Shown here: positions 15,221 through 23,481 of the stretch, one piece after another
How the letters are laid out: every line of letters begins with the position of its first letter
Position numbering within the stretch: position 1 is the stretch's first letter
NCBI GenBank assembly: GCA_964353405.1
Contig: CAYGWJ010000496.1
Span: forward strand, 1-23,951
Direction: 5' to 3'
DNA from: JBGLNJ01 sp964353405
GTDB taxonomy: Bacteria; Chloroflexota; Anaerolineae; Fen-1058
Length of the DNA stretch: 23,951 bases
Notes under the pieces: generated by a model
Seen by the model: the letters and a program-made list of their open reading frames with translations, nothing else
The model's database searches: none
Told to the model about the DNA's origin: nothing
Made by a program: the position numbers and the translations under genes

Positions 15221-16140
15221 TAGAGTTTGACGCCGGGCACAGCGCGCAGTTGAATTTCGACGATGCGCGTCAAGCCTGCATAGTCTCGATGGAGGTTGAC
15301 GGCGGCCAGCGGGAAGGCCTGCCGCGCGAGTGCGGCGACGGCCTGGCCCTGCGTCGCGCCGATTTCGAGCAAGAGCCAACCCTCCGGCTTGATGCGTTGC
15401 GAGGCCTGCGAAAGCAAGCGGCGGATGTAGGTGAGCCCATCCGGGCCGCCGTCAAGCGCGGCGCGTGGCTCGTGGTCACGGATGTTGCGGGGCAATCGTT
15501 CCCATTCGGCCGTCGTCACGTAAGGCAGGTTGGCCACAATGCCCTCGGCGCGCACTGGAACAGGCGAGAGCAGGTCGCCGCGCAAGAACTGGATACGCGA
15601 GCTGACCTTGTGCCGCCTGGCATTCTCAGTCGCCAGCGCCAGCGCGTCCGAAGAAATGTCCGTGGCAATCAAACGTGCTTCGGGCAGCTTGACCGCCAGC
15701 GAAACCACAATGCAGCCGGAACCTGTGCCGACGTCCACGACGGGGGCTTTGCCTGACGTTTGCCGTGTGGCCGACACAGGGACATTGGCCTTGCTGCGCG
15801 CCAATGCCATCTCGACGAGGTGCTCGGTCTCCGGGCGGGGGATGAGCGCGCGGCGGTCAATCACAAATTCGAGCCCGTAGAATTCAGTGGTTCCCGTGAC
15901 AAAAGCCATCGGCTCGCCGGACACACAGCGGGCTACGAACGCGCGAAAAGCGCTCAACTGGTACGGCGGCAACAGTCGAGTGGGAGAAGAGGCCACCACA
16001 CTGGCACGTGGCACGCCCAACGTGTGCGCCATCAAGACTTGCGCCACAAGCTTGGGCGCATCCACTCCTGCGGCGCTTAGCTTGGCCGCTGCGTCGGCCA
16101 TGGCATCACTCAGCGAGCTTGCAAGTCTAACCGTACCCAT
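15220..16140 (-). CDS. prmC: Peptide chain release factor N5-glutamine methyltransferase
   Basis: A 306-aa SAM-dependent methyltransferase that methylates the glutamine of the GGQ motif in release factors, here surely the product of the gene directly upstream. The N-terminal helical substrate domain (about 5-90) includes GTTEFYGLEFVIDRRALIPRPETE, typical of PrmC. SAM motif I is VVDVGTGSGCI (134-144), with D161 in the next strand. The active-site motif is N204-LPY207 in place of the usual NPPY; Asn and Tyr are kept but the first Pro is replaced by Leu. The frame opens 86 codons earlier inside prfA, but the family start and the position 7 nt after the prfA stop support ATG 16140. The stop overlaps the next ATG. 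Confidence 0.94.
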   Translation of the reverse strand: MGTVRLASSLSDAMADAAAKLSAAGVDAPKLVAQVLMAHTLGVPRASVVASSPTRLLPPYQLSAFRAFVARCVSGEPMAFVTGTTEFYGLEFVIDRRALIPRPETEHLVEMALARSKANVPVSATRQTSGKAPVVDVGTGSGCIVVSLAVKLPEARLIATDISSDALALATENARRHKVSSRIQFLRGDLLSPVPVRAEGIVANLPYVTTAEWERLPRNIRDHEPRAALDGGPDGLTYIRRLLSQASQRIKPEGWLLLEIGATQGQAVAALARQAFPLAAVNLHRDYAGLTRIVEIQLRAVPGVKL

Positions 16141-16147
16141 GGTGTTA

Positions 16148-17227
<1,080 letters not shown>

Positions 17228-17241
17228 CCATCACACTCCAC

Positions 17242-17265
17242 AAAAAGAGGCGGCCTGTGGCCGCC
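17242..17265 (-). terminator. Terminator-like hairpin between the MFS gene and prfA
   Basis: Minus strand: GGCGGCC-ACA-GGCCGCC (17249-17265), followed by TCTTTTT (17242-17248). It can end the MFS transcript, but it also lies about 17 nt inside the prfA transcript predicted from the promoter at 17289, so it may attenuate prfA. Confidence 0.7.
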
Positions 17266-17288
17266 CCCCTACGGCAACTCTATGTGTC

Positions 17289-17316
17289 ATTATATCAAAG
17301 CAAAGCAGAGTGTCAA
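17289..17316 (-). promoter_or_regulatory. Consensus sigma-70 promoter of the prfA operon
   Basis: Minus strand: -35 TTGACA (17311-17316), 16-bp spacer, -10 TATAAT (17289-17294), both full consensus. The -35 overlaps the stop codon of the MFS gene. Predicted start near 17282. Confidence 0.85.
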
Positions 17317-18566
17317 GATACCCCCCCCGCGTGGTCCGCTGTCACACGGCCCGGTTCACCGTCGCCGCCAGGGCGACCCCGGCGATGCAGCATGACAAAC
17401 CACACCGTCGAGAGCAGCCCGGCGACAAACCCGCCGTACCAGATCGTGGGCGGGCCGAATGTGTCGCTCATAAAGCCACCCATCACCGGCGCAATGCCCG
17501 CAGCCACCGGCCAGGTGAGGCCATACAGGCTCATGTATCGCCCGCGCATATCGGCCGGCGCCAGGCTCGCCGCGTAGGTGGACGAGGTGGGCATCAGGAT
17601 CAATTCGCCCATCGTCATGACGACCATGCTGATCCAGAACCCTCTAAAGCCGCTCGCCAACGACACGCTGCCCACGCCCACCGCATAGAACAACGCACCC
17701 ACCGTCAGCATCTTGAGTGGAGGCTGCCGCTTGGTGACCTGCGTGACGGCGACCTGGAAAAAGACGACCATGAGCGCGTTCGTCGTCGGGATCAGGCCAT
17801 ACAGGTTTTCCGGCACCTGATAGTTTTTCTTGGCATAGACGGCCATCAGAATCCACATCAGCGTGGCGCACATTTGCGTCAACGTCATCGCGCCGATGAA
17901 CGGCATAAAACGCCGGTCGCGCGCGACCTGGTCGTATCCGCCAAAAGCATCTGCGCGCGAGTGGGCTGCAACGGCCGGCAGCGTCTCGTGGGCAAACAAC
18001 GCCAGGAGCAGCCCGTAAGTGATCATGCCCGCGGCGGCGCAGTAGAACGCGATCGAGTACGAGGCCGTGGCCAGCACGCCGCCCACGGCCGGACCAATGG
18101 CGACTCCGACGTTATTGCTCAAGCGCAAAAGCGCATAAGCATCAGGACGCTTTTCCGGCGGGATCAGATCAGCCATCATCGCGTCGCCGCCCACACGGTA
18201 CAACGGGTTGACCGCGCCTGTGATGGACATTAAAATTGCAAAGGCCGGCAGCGAGTTGGCCTGGCTCATCACTGCATAGGCCGACCCGTTGGCAATCAGG
18301 CTAAAGACCATCACTCCTCTGCGCCCGACCTTGTCGGTGATCGGCCCGCCGATAAAAGAAGAGATCACGCCCACCGTGGCGTTCAGCGTCGCCAGTGCAG
18401 CCACCGTCGTGAGAGGCGCCTGGAGCTTTTCGCTCACATACAGCATCAGGAACGGCCAGATCATGCTGGCCCCGACGGTGCTGATGAACATGCCGCAGAA
18501 CATTAACCAGAACTGTTGAGGATAACGCGAGGCGAGATTTCGGAGACGATTCATCCATGATTCCAT
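17313..18566 (-). CDS. MFS transporter, drug-exporter type
   Basis: A 417-aa inner-membrane carrier with about 12 hydrophobic helices. The loop between helices 2 and 3 carries the MFS signature GGPITDKVGRRGVM (73-86), and the loop between helices 8 and 9 is short and basic. The second half includes GELILMPTSSTYAASLAPADMRGRYMSLYGL, a pattern common in MDR-type exporters. A charged Gly/Arg-rich tail ends the protein. Residue 5 (ATG 18554) is an alternative start with GGAA 7 nt before it; ATG 18566 has no visible ribosome-binding site. Substrate and direction of transport cannot be told. Two palindrome-bearing repeats stand immediately upstream. Confidence 0.88.
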   Translation of the reverse strand: MESWMNRLRNLASRYPQQFWLMFCGMFISTVGASMIWPFLMLYVSEKLQAPLTTVAALATLNATVGVISSFIGGPITDKVGRRGVMVFSLIANGSAYAVMSQANSLPAFAILMSITGAVNPLYRVGGDAMMADLIPPEKRPDAYALLRLSNNVGVAIGPAVGGVLATASYSIAFYCAAAGMITYGLLLALFAHETLPAVAAHSRADAFGGYDQVARDRRFMPFIGAMTLTQMCATLMWILMAVYAKKNYQVPENLYGLIPTTNALMVVFFQVAVTQVTKRQPPLKMLTVGALFYAVGVGSVSLASGFRGFWISMVVMTMGELILMPTSSTYAASLAPADMRGRYMSLYGLTWPVAAGIAPVMGGFMSDTFGPPTIWYGGFVAGLLSTVWFVMLHRRGRPGGDGEPGRVTADHAGGVS

Positions 18567-18577
18567 TCGAGCAGCCA

Positions 18578-18683
18578 GCCGGATGATGAATCATCCGGCT
18601 GGCACGTGAAACCGGCTAAAGCCGGTTAGAGCAATGCCCATTCCGCTTCAGCGAACTTGCCATGCCCGCCGCAAAATTCATTT
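18578..18683. repeat. 106-bp direct repeat, copy 1, with two palindromes
   Basis: This copy is identical to 18711-18816 at 105 of 106 positions (the difference is G at 18606, A at 18739). It carries a palindrome with 10-bp arms GCCGGATGAT/ATCATCCGGC (18578-18599) and one with 8-bp arms AACCGGCT/AGCCGGTT (18610-18627). It starts 12 bp upstream of the MFS start codon. Confidence 0.95.
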
Positions 18684-18703
18684 GGGTATGACCAAAATCA
18701 GTG
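18684..18703. repeat. Solitary sequence matching the MITE end
   Basis: GGGTATGACCAAAATCAGT in the 27-bp spacer between the two 106-bp repeats agrees at 18 of 19 positions with the inverted right end of the MITE-like element at 23672-23782. It is probably a relic or solo end of the same family. Confidence 0.65.
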
Positions 18704-18710
18704 GCAGCAC

Positions 18711-18816
18711 GCCGGATGATGAATCATCCGGCTGGCACATGAAACCGGCTAAAGCCGGTTAGAGCAATGCCCATTCCGCTTCAGCGAACTTGCCATGCCC
18801 GCCGCAAAATTCATTT
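18711..18816. repeat. 106-bp direct repeat, copy 2, with two palindromes
   Basis: This is the second copy, offset by exactly 133 bp from the first, with the same two palindromes at 18711-18732 and 18743-18760. It lies 28 bp downstream of the solute-binding protein stop on the minus strand, so its hairpins could also act as 3' end of that transcript. Confidence 0.95.
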
Positions 18817-18844
18817 CGCGGCGCGACTGCTGAGCTGTTGCGAT

Positions 18845-20542
18845 TCACTTGCTCTTACCCCGCACTGCACTCCAGTCCGGCACGACGATGCCCTGACCGG
18901 TGAGAACCAGCCCCTGCACGTAGGGCCGCACGAGCACGTTGACCGTGGGGTTGAACAGCGGCAGCCAACCGACTTCTGTGACGGCGATCTGCTCGGCCTG
19001 ATTGTAGATCTTCACGCGCTTGATATAGTCACCGCTGGTGACGTCGGCTTGATCGGTGAGCCGGTCAAAATCCGCGTTGGAATAGTGACCGTTGTTGTTG
19101 CCCACGCCCGTATGGAGTTGCTGTGAAAGGAAATTCTGCGGGTCGGGATAGTCCGCGCCCCACACGCTATAGTAAAACTGCAAGCCCTTGTCCGGCGGCT
19201 GGGTCGTGGCGCTGAGTCGCTCGCTGAACGCCGTCAACTCCAGCGGCTGCAGCGTCACGTTAATGCCGAGGTTATCTCTCCACTGCATCTGCAAGAACGT
19301 GACGACGCGCTCGTTATCGCCTTCTTTGCCGTAGGCCAGCGTGAGCGTTCCCAGCCCGCGCCCACCAGGATAGCCCGCGTCAGCCAGGAGCTTTTTGGCT
19401 GCCTCTGGGTTGAAGGAGAGTGTCTGAACCGGAAACTCGCTGCCGGGGATGCCGGGCGGCAGGATGCGGTCCGTCGGTCGAGCCGTGCGTCCCAGGACTT
19501 TGTCCACCAACGCTTGCTTGTCAAGCGAGCGGGCGAACGCCTGGCGCACGCGCAAGTCACTAAAAGGCTTTAGCTGGTTATTAAAGCCCACATAGCGCAC
19601 GACAAAGCCCGAGGCCGTCCGCAAGTCTGGCAGATCGCGCACTTCCGGGATGCTTGCAGCGGGCACGCCGTTTTGTTGGCTGCCCATCACGTCCAGGTCA
19701 CCTGCGCGATACGCCAAAAAGGCCGCCTGGCTGTCTTCCAAAAACGGCAGTTGAATCTCAGTCACCTTGAGTGGAGCACCAGAATAGTATGGATTGGGCG
19801 CAAGGAGCAGCCCCTGACCGTGCATCCATTCCTTGAGCAGAAAAGGCCCAGTGCCGGCAGGTTTCTCGATCCACGCAGTCGGATTGGCCTGCGCCTGCTT
19901 CTTGGAGACAATGTAGCCGGAAGCAAAGCTCAACTGGCTTAGAAAGAACGCCGACGGCTGCTCGATCGTGATCTGGAGTGTCTGTGGATCAACGGCCTTG
20001 ACGCCGGCCAGCTCCTTGACCTTGCCCGCAGCCAGGTCATCCGCTCCCACGATGTTGGCGAGGTAAAACGACCCGGTCGGCGAGCCGGTGGCCACCGCCT
20101 GCGGCGTGAGCGCGCGCGTGAGCGAGAACACCACATCGTCGGACGTGACCGGCGTGCCATCGGAAAAGTGCAGCCCGTCTTGAAGCTTGAAGGTGTACCG
20201 CAGCCCGTCTTCCGAGACGGCCCACGTCGCCGCGTCCGGCACGACCTTGAGTTCTGCGTCGAGCTTGACCAGCCCGCCAAAGAGCAGTCCCGCGACGAAC
20301 ACGCCCTGCGAGTCGCTAATGCGCGCCGGGTCCAGCGTGTCCAGGTCGGCGATGCCTTCCACCGACCAGCGCAGGATTTGGGGCGTCACGAACGGCGTGG
20401 GCGTGATGAGCACCGGCACCTGGACGGTTTGCTTGACGGGCACCTGGACCGTGACCTGGACGATTTGCGGTGTAACGACAGGCTGGCTGCACGCGCTCGC
20501 GATGAGAGCCAGCAAGATAAAGATAGGAACCAGTTTTTTCAC
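18845..20542 (-). CDS. ABC transporter solute-binding lipoprotein, family 5 (peptide/nickel type)
   Basis: A 565-aa extracytoplasmic binding protein. It begins with a lipoprotein signal: two lysines, a hydrophobic stretch and IASAC with the lipidated Cys18, then a Thr/Val/Pro-rich linker. The SBP_bac_5 fold follows: WAVSEDGLRYTFKLQDGLHFSDG then TSDDVVFSLTRAL, GTGPFLLKEW, RQAFARSLDKQALVDKVLG and a C-terminal lobe with YSVWGADYPDPQNFLSQQ, a typical OppA/DppA wording. The start codon is GTG at 20542, only 4 nt after AAAGGAG. Family members bind oligopeptides, nickel or sugars. No permease or ATPase genes are adjacent, so it must work with a transporter encoded elsewhere or belong to a split operon. 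Confidence 0.92.
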   Translation of the reverse strand: MKKLVPIFILLALIASACSQPVVTPQIVQVTVQVPVKQTVQVPVLITPTPFVTPQILRWSVEGIADLDTLDPARISDSQGVFVAGLLFGGLVKLDAELKVVPDAATWAVSEDGLRYTFKLQDGLHFSDGTPVTSDDVVFSLTRALTPQAVATGSPTGSFYLANIVGADDLAAGKVKELAGVKAVDPQTLQITIEQPSAFFLSQLSFASGYIVSKKQAQANPTAWIEKPAGTGPFLLKEWMHGQGLLLAPNPYYSGAPLKVTEIQLPFLEDSQAAFLAYRAGDLDVMGSQQNGVPAASIPEVRDLPDLRTASGFVVRYVGFNNQLKPFSDLRVRQAFARSLDKQALVDKVLGRTARPTDRILPPGIPGSEFPVQTLSFNPEAAKKLLADAGYPGGRGLGTLTLAYGKEGDNERVVTFLQMQWRDNLGINVTLQPLELTAFSERLSATTQPPDKGLQFYYSVWGADYPDPQNFLSQQLHTGVGNNNGHYSNADFDRLTDQADVTSGDYIKRVKIYNQAEQIAVTEVGWLPLFNPTVNVLVRPYVQGLVLTGQGIVVPDWSAVRGKSK

Positions 20543-20570
20543 ACTGCTCCTTTCGGGCGCTATGCCAGAA

Positions 20571-20599
20571 GTAGAGACGACCCGGCGGGTCGTCTCTAC
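20571..20599. repeat. 13-bp perfect palindrome in the leader of the binding-protein gene
   Basis: GTAGAGACGACCC / GGGTCGTCTCTAC (20571-20583, 20587-20599) with a 3-nt loop. It lies about 30 nt upstream of the GTG start and inside the predicted leader. It looks like a dispersed palindromic repeat; no T run follows. Confidence 0.85.
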
Positions 20600-20651
20600 G
20601 GCGACAATTTACACCAACCGGCAGACCGCCGATGGAACCAGGGTTGCAGCG

Positions 20652-20681
20652 ATTTTACACTGGGCGAGGCAGGCTGTCCAA
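20652..20681 (-). promoter_or_regulatory. Promoter of the solute-binding lipoprotein gene
   Basis: Minus strand: -35 TTGGAC (20676-20681), 18 bp, -10 TAAAAT (20652-20657). It stands back to back with the plus-strand promoter at 20692, with 10 bp between the two -35 boxes. Confidence 0.6.
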
Positions 20682-20691
20682 TCACGCCTTT

Positions 20692-20720
20692 TTGACATTT
20701 CCCCCCACGTGACTTACAAT
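20692..20720 (+). promoter_or_regulatory. Promoter of the 294-aa gene, shared-spacer family
   Basis: TTGACA (20692-20697), 17 bp, TACAAT (20715-20720). The spacer begins TTTCCCCCC and ends CGTGACT, nearly as in the promoters at 22694 and 23482. Confidence 0.8.
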
Positions 20721-20804
20721 CTCGGCCACACCTGTACGGGCTGGTTGCATGCACGATGAGAAAAGTGATCGCTCTTGTCAAGGGATTCCAATAGGGGGCT
20801 GCCT

Positions 20805-21689
20805 ATGTTAACCGGGGCCAGGCAAACAATGTTGTCGTGGGCCAGGGTCATCGAGTCCTACGACGCCATTCCCGAAATCTATCAAGGCTCGTGCGAAATG
20901 TTGCTTAGAGACAACCAGGCATTCCCGTATCTTGTCCTTACGCCGGCCCTCGACGGAATTCGTCGCAAGACTACTGAGAAATTGATCTGTGAGGTCAACG
21001 ACAGCCTGTACGTGTTGGAGCGTGTCGGCCAACGAATCATCACGACAGCGTATCCCCTCAAGACCATTCGCGACATCGAAACAGGAAGCATCCTGTTGTA
21101 CTCGTGGATTACCCTCAGCGGCGTGACGAGCGAGGGAGTGGTAGCCTCCTCTACCATCGAGTTCAACACGGCCACTGGCCGTCACCTGGCGCCCTTTTTG
21201 AACAAAATCCGGCCCGCTTTCAGTGGCGCTGACCAGGTCGCGCTGAGCGCGGAACAGGCCAAATTTGATTATCTGGCTTTAGCCAGCTTCAAGTTTATGA
21301 ATTTCGCCCGCGAGAGCCTGGTGTGCGGTGAACAGGTCATCCATTCCGTCTGGCAGCCCGAAATCCGTAAACCCATCGCGACGCTGTTCGGTTGGTCATT
21401 CTATCGAACCCTCTCGACAGCGCACCTCACTATCCTGACGGATAAGGAAGTCATTCTCATTTGGGAGGATGAGCGCAGCACTGGCAACAGAGGGGTGAGG
21501 TACGGCGGCGTATGGCGCTATATCCCGCTACGCCATATTATTTCGGTTTCGTTGGCAGAACCAGCCAATAACTTGTTGACCTTATCCCTCCACCTTTCCC
21601 CTGATGCCCGTCTGGATACGGTCTTTGCGGTTTCCAATCAGCGCGAGCTAGAACATTTCCGGAATGAGATCAAGCAGTTGATCGGCTAG
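20805..21689 (+). CDS. Unrecognised 294-aa soluble protein, possibly with two PH-like domains
   Basis: I do not recognise this family. The start at 20805 is supported by AGGGGG 6 nt before the ATG; an in-frame TTG at 20775 is less likely. There is no signal peptide or clear membrane helix. The chain seems to consist of two halves of alternating strands each ending in a helix: about 60-137 (LICEVNDSLYVLERVGQRI ... NTATGRHLAPFLNKIRP) and about 172-294 (LTILTDKEVILIWEDE ... NQRELEHFRNEIKQLIG). The second half, with a strand pattern I(L/V)-T-x-K-E-V-I-L-I and final helix of the form REL-x-x-F-x-x-x-I, resembles bacterial PH/GRAM-like domains; that is inference from pattern only. It is monocistronic with a strong promoter and has no visible partner genes. 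Confidence 0.75.
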   Translation: MLTGARQTMLSWARVIESYDAIPEIYQGSCEMLLRDNQAFPYLVLTPALDGIRRKTTEKLICEVNDSLYVLERVGQRIITTAYPLKTIRDIETGSILLYSWITLSGVTSEGVVASSTIEFNTATGRHLAPFLNKIRPAFSGADQVALSAEQAKFDYLALASFKFMNFARESLVCGEQVIHSVWQPEIRKPIATLFGWSFYRTLSTAHLTILTDKEVILIWEDERSTGNRGVRYGGVWRYIPLRHIISVSLAEPANNLLTLSLHLSPDARLDTVFAVSNQRELEHFRNEIKQLIG

Positions 21690-21721
21690 TCACTAGTCCT
21701 GGATATTCGATTAGGTCGTCC

Positions 21722-21989
21722 GTGCGCAAATACGGCTCTTACGGGCGTGGCAACGCCAGCCCAGGCTCCGATCTGGACTTTGGTGATCAAGCCGCACGTG
21801 CCCAATCGCTATGAGGAGATGATCCGCCTGCGAGAAGCCGTGGGCACACTTCGCGTCGGCGCGGGGATTGACCTGCTGGTTTATTCTGAGGCGGAGTATG
21901 AACGGCGCAGTCAGGTGCCAGGCACCGTGCTCTATTGGGCGCGGAAAGAAGAGGGGCCTCAGTATGCAGCCACACCTTCAAGCCCCTAG
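21722..21989 (+). pseudogene. MNT-type nucleotidyltransferase remnant, 5'-truncated and frameshifted
   Basis: The first frame (from 21722) reads KYGSYGRGNASPGSDLDF, the GSxxxG...SDxD catalytic motif of minimal nucleotidyltransferases. From about 21780 the continuation, LVIKPHVPNRYEEMIRLREA ... then GIDLLVYSEAEYERRSQVPGTVLYWA, is in another frame (the frame that is open from 21747 to 21989). Dropping one T of GACTTTG near 21778-21781 would join them. The family's N-terminal helix before the GS motif is missing, since the frame upstream has no plausible start or matching residues. Such proteins are usually the antitoxin-like MNT half of HEPN-MNT pairs; no HEPN gene follows. A sequencing error could explain the shift but not the missing start. 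Confidence 0.7.
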
Positions 21990-22027
21990 CGCAGACAAAG
22001 TGTGACCTCTGTTTTAGCGTACGGTTC

Positions 22028-22052
22028 CGCCAGCCTGCCCCATCAACGCAGC
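22028..22052. repeat. 25-bp direct repeat, left copy, flanking the GNAT gene
   Basis: This copy agrees with 22596-22620 at 22 of 25 positions; the common core is CATCAACGCAGC at the 3' side and CGCCAGCC at the 5' side. It lies just before the start of the acetyltransferase gene. Confidence 0.6.
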
Positions 22053-22060
22053 GAACAGAA

Positions 22061-22645
22061 ATGGACTTTTGCAATATGATTTCGGTAAGACGGATAAGAA
22101 TCGGCGAAGGTGAACTCTTTAAGCGAATGCGACTCGCCTCCCTGCGCGAGTCGCCATCTGCGTTTGCGTCCACCTATGAGTCAGCGTTGAACCGCAGTCA
22201 CAAGAGTTGGTGCGAGCAAGCCGACAGCACTGCTCAAGGATCAGACCGCGCTACTTTCATCGCCTTTTCTGATGATTTACCCATAGGAATCGCCGCGTTG
22301 TATCGAGATAAGGAAAGGATGGACGTAGGAGAGATCTTGCAGGTTTGGGTGGCTCCAAAATACCGGAGTAAAGGGGTGGCATTAAATGTCATGGACACTG
22401 TTTTCCAGTGGGCCGGAGAGAATAGCTTCCGAACGATTATAGCCACCGTCAAGAAAGGAAACAGAAGGGCTGCAAGATTCTACCGAAAATACGGCTTTAA
22501 CCTTGCGGATGGGGCCTCATTCGACGGCGCAGATGATCCTATTCTGATGAAAGAATTAAAAGTCGAACAAGCGCATGCACCGGATGCACCTGCCGCGCCA
22601 GCCGACCGCATCAACGCAGCAGATGGCCTTCGGCCAAACGGATAA
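22061..22645 (+). CDS. GNAT-family N-acetyltransferase
   Basis: A protein of 194 aa from ATG 22061, or 189 aa from ATG 22076, which is the better match to the family start (MISVRRIRIGEGELFKRMR). Neither has a clear ribosome-binding site. The acetyl-CoA binding motif A is VWVAPKYRSKGVA (96-107 in the longer form, with R102-x-x-G-x-A107) and motif B is NRRAARFYRKYGF. It would move an acetyl group from acetyl-CoA to an amine of an unknown substrate. The gene is visibly less GC-rich than its neighbours, and the last 25 or so residues (Ala/Pro/Asp-rich) are encoded by DNA that includes the right copy of the flanking 25-bp repeat. Transfer into this place is likely. Confidence 0.85.
   Translation: MDFCNMISVRRIRIGEGELFKRMRLASLRESPSAFASTYESALNRSHKSWCEQADSTAQGSDRATFIAFSDDLPIGIAALYRDKERMDVGEILQVWVAPKYRSKGVALNVMDTVFQWAGENSFRTIIATVKKGNRRAARFYRKYGFNLADGASFDGADDPILMKELKVEQAHAPDAPAAPADRINAADGLRPNG
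22596..22620. repeat. 25-bp direct repeat, right copy, inside the GNAT 3' end
   Basis: This is the right copy of the repeat at 22028-22052, 568 bp away. It encodes part of the C-terminal tail of the acetyltransferase, beyond the conserved domain. Confidence 0.6.
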
Positions 22646-22670
22646 GCAGATGGACGATTTGCATCCGTTT
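22636..22670 (+). terminator. Hairpin at the GNAT stop codon
   Basis: AAACGGAT (22636-22643) pairs with ATCCGTTT (22663-22670), with a GCA/TGC inner pairing. The stop codon lies in the stem base. A second ATCCGTTT follows at 22681-22688. There is no real T run, so a role as terminator is tentative. Confidence 0.4.
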
Positions 22671-22693
22671 ATCTGATGACATCCGTTTCCCTT

Positions 22694-22722
22694 TTGACAT
22701 TTCCCTCTGCCTGACATACAAT
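22694..22722 (+). promoter_or_regulatory. Promoter of the small membrane protein gene, shared-spacer family
   Basis: TTGACA (22694-22699), 17 bp, TACAAT (22717-22722), followed by CTTGCGCA. It leaves a leader of about 215 nt before the gene at 22945. The leader contains a 23-codon ORF (ATG 22763, stop 22832-22834) with a weak AGG-type ribosome-binding site; whether it is translated is unknown. Confidence 0.75.
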
Positions 22723-22944
22723 CTTGCGCAACTCGCTCCCGCTGCACCGGATAGGCTGCGCCATGCCGCAAACCACCTTTGAGCGTCGAGCATGGACCAC
22801 CGCTTGCGCTTTTCTTTTGGCAGCGCAGGACTAAGATTAGATCGCTAACATTGCGCTTGACTACATTCGTTCTCGTTTTGCGCACGCTGCTTGCGGCGTT
22901 CGCGCATAGATCTCTGAGCACAACATTCTTGAAGGAGGCCCAGC

Positions 22945-23295
22945 ATGGAGAAGCGTTACACCGCCCTGAGAATCATAGGCACAATCTACAAGGTGCTGGG
23001 GGGCATCGTCGGAGTTCTGACGATCCTGGTTGCACTTGGTATTTGCGCCGCCAGCGTATTGGGGGGCGCTGCCATGGGCAACCTGGGCCGCGAGTTTAGC
23101 CGCAATGCCGGCGTCACGGGCCTGTTCGGCGGAGCGCTGGGAGGTCTGGTCATAGGTGTTGTGGCGATTGTCTACGGCGGCGGGCTGGCCGTCACCCTCT
23201 ACGCCGTGGGCGAAGGCGTGTATCTCTTGCTTGCGCTGGAAGAGAATACTCGCGCAACGGTGGCGCTGCTGCAACGGCAAGCTAACCCGCGCTGA
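22945..23295 (+). CDS. Small two-helix membrane protein of unknown function
   Basis: A 116-aa protein with two hydrophobic segments, about residues 10-36 (IIGTIYKVLGGIVGVLTILV...) and about 60-97 (glycine-rich GGALGGLVIGVVAIVYGGG then AVTLYAVGEGVYLLLALEEN). The second segment contains G-x-x-x-G type spacing. A charged, helical C-terminal tail (TRATVALLQRQANPR) follows. GAAGGAGG lies 6 nt before the ATG, so the start is firm. I do not recognise a named family. It stands alone, with a shared-spacer promoter upstream and a palindromic terminator downstream. Confidence 0.8.
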   Translation: MEKRYTALRIIGTIYKVLGGIVGVLTILVALGICAASVLGGAAMGNLGREFSRNAGVTGLFGGALGGLVIGVVAIVYGGGLAVTLYAVGEGVYLLLALEENTRATVALLQRQANPR

Positions 23296-23424
23296 CAGAT
23301 CGGGGTCTGCCAGTCCCCAGGACACCCTCAAGGGGTGTGTCGCGCGCAAAGCGCGGGATGGCCGGTTGGCATCCTGCGTGCGTGTGTTGATGCGCCGAGT
23401 CATGCCTGCCGGTCAGGCGCGTTT

Positions 23425-23464
23425 GACCTTTGAGGTTTCGCGCCAGCGAGCCTCAAAGGTCTTT
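23425..23464 (+). terminator. Terminator hairpin after the small membrane protein gene
   Basis: GACCTTTGAGG (23425-23435) and CCTCAAAGGTC (23451-23461) form a perfect 11-bp stem around a 15-nt loop with an inner CGC/GCG pairing, followed by TTT. It begins about 130 nt after the stop codon. Further small stem-loops lie in between (ACACCC/GGGTGT near 23320 and GCCTG/CAGGC at 23404-23418). The stretch 23296-23877 contains no credible ORF other than those described as repeats. Confidence 0.65.
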
Positions 23465-23481
23465 ACGTATCCGTCCGCCTT

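Noticed and set aside
21964..22005. Start of a HEPN partner after the nucleotidyltransferase remnant
   Set aside because: The ORF has only 13 codons before a stop and no similarity to the usual HEPN N-terminus.
22596..22670. Integron attC site after the GNAT gene
   Set aside because: No RYYYAAC and GTTRRRY ends and no long imperfect hairpin of attC type; the repeats are direct copies at both sides.
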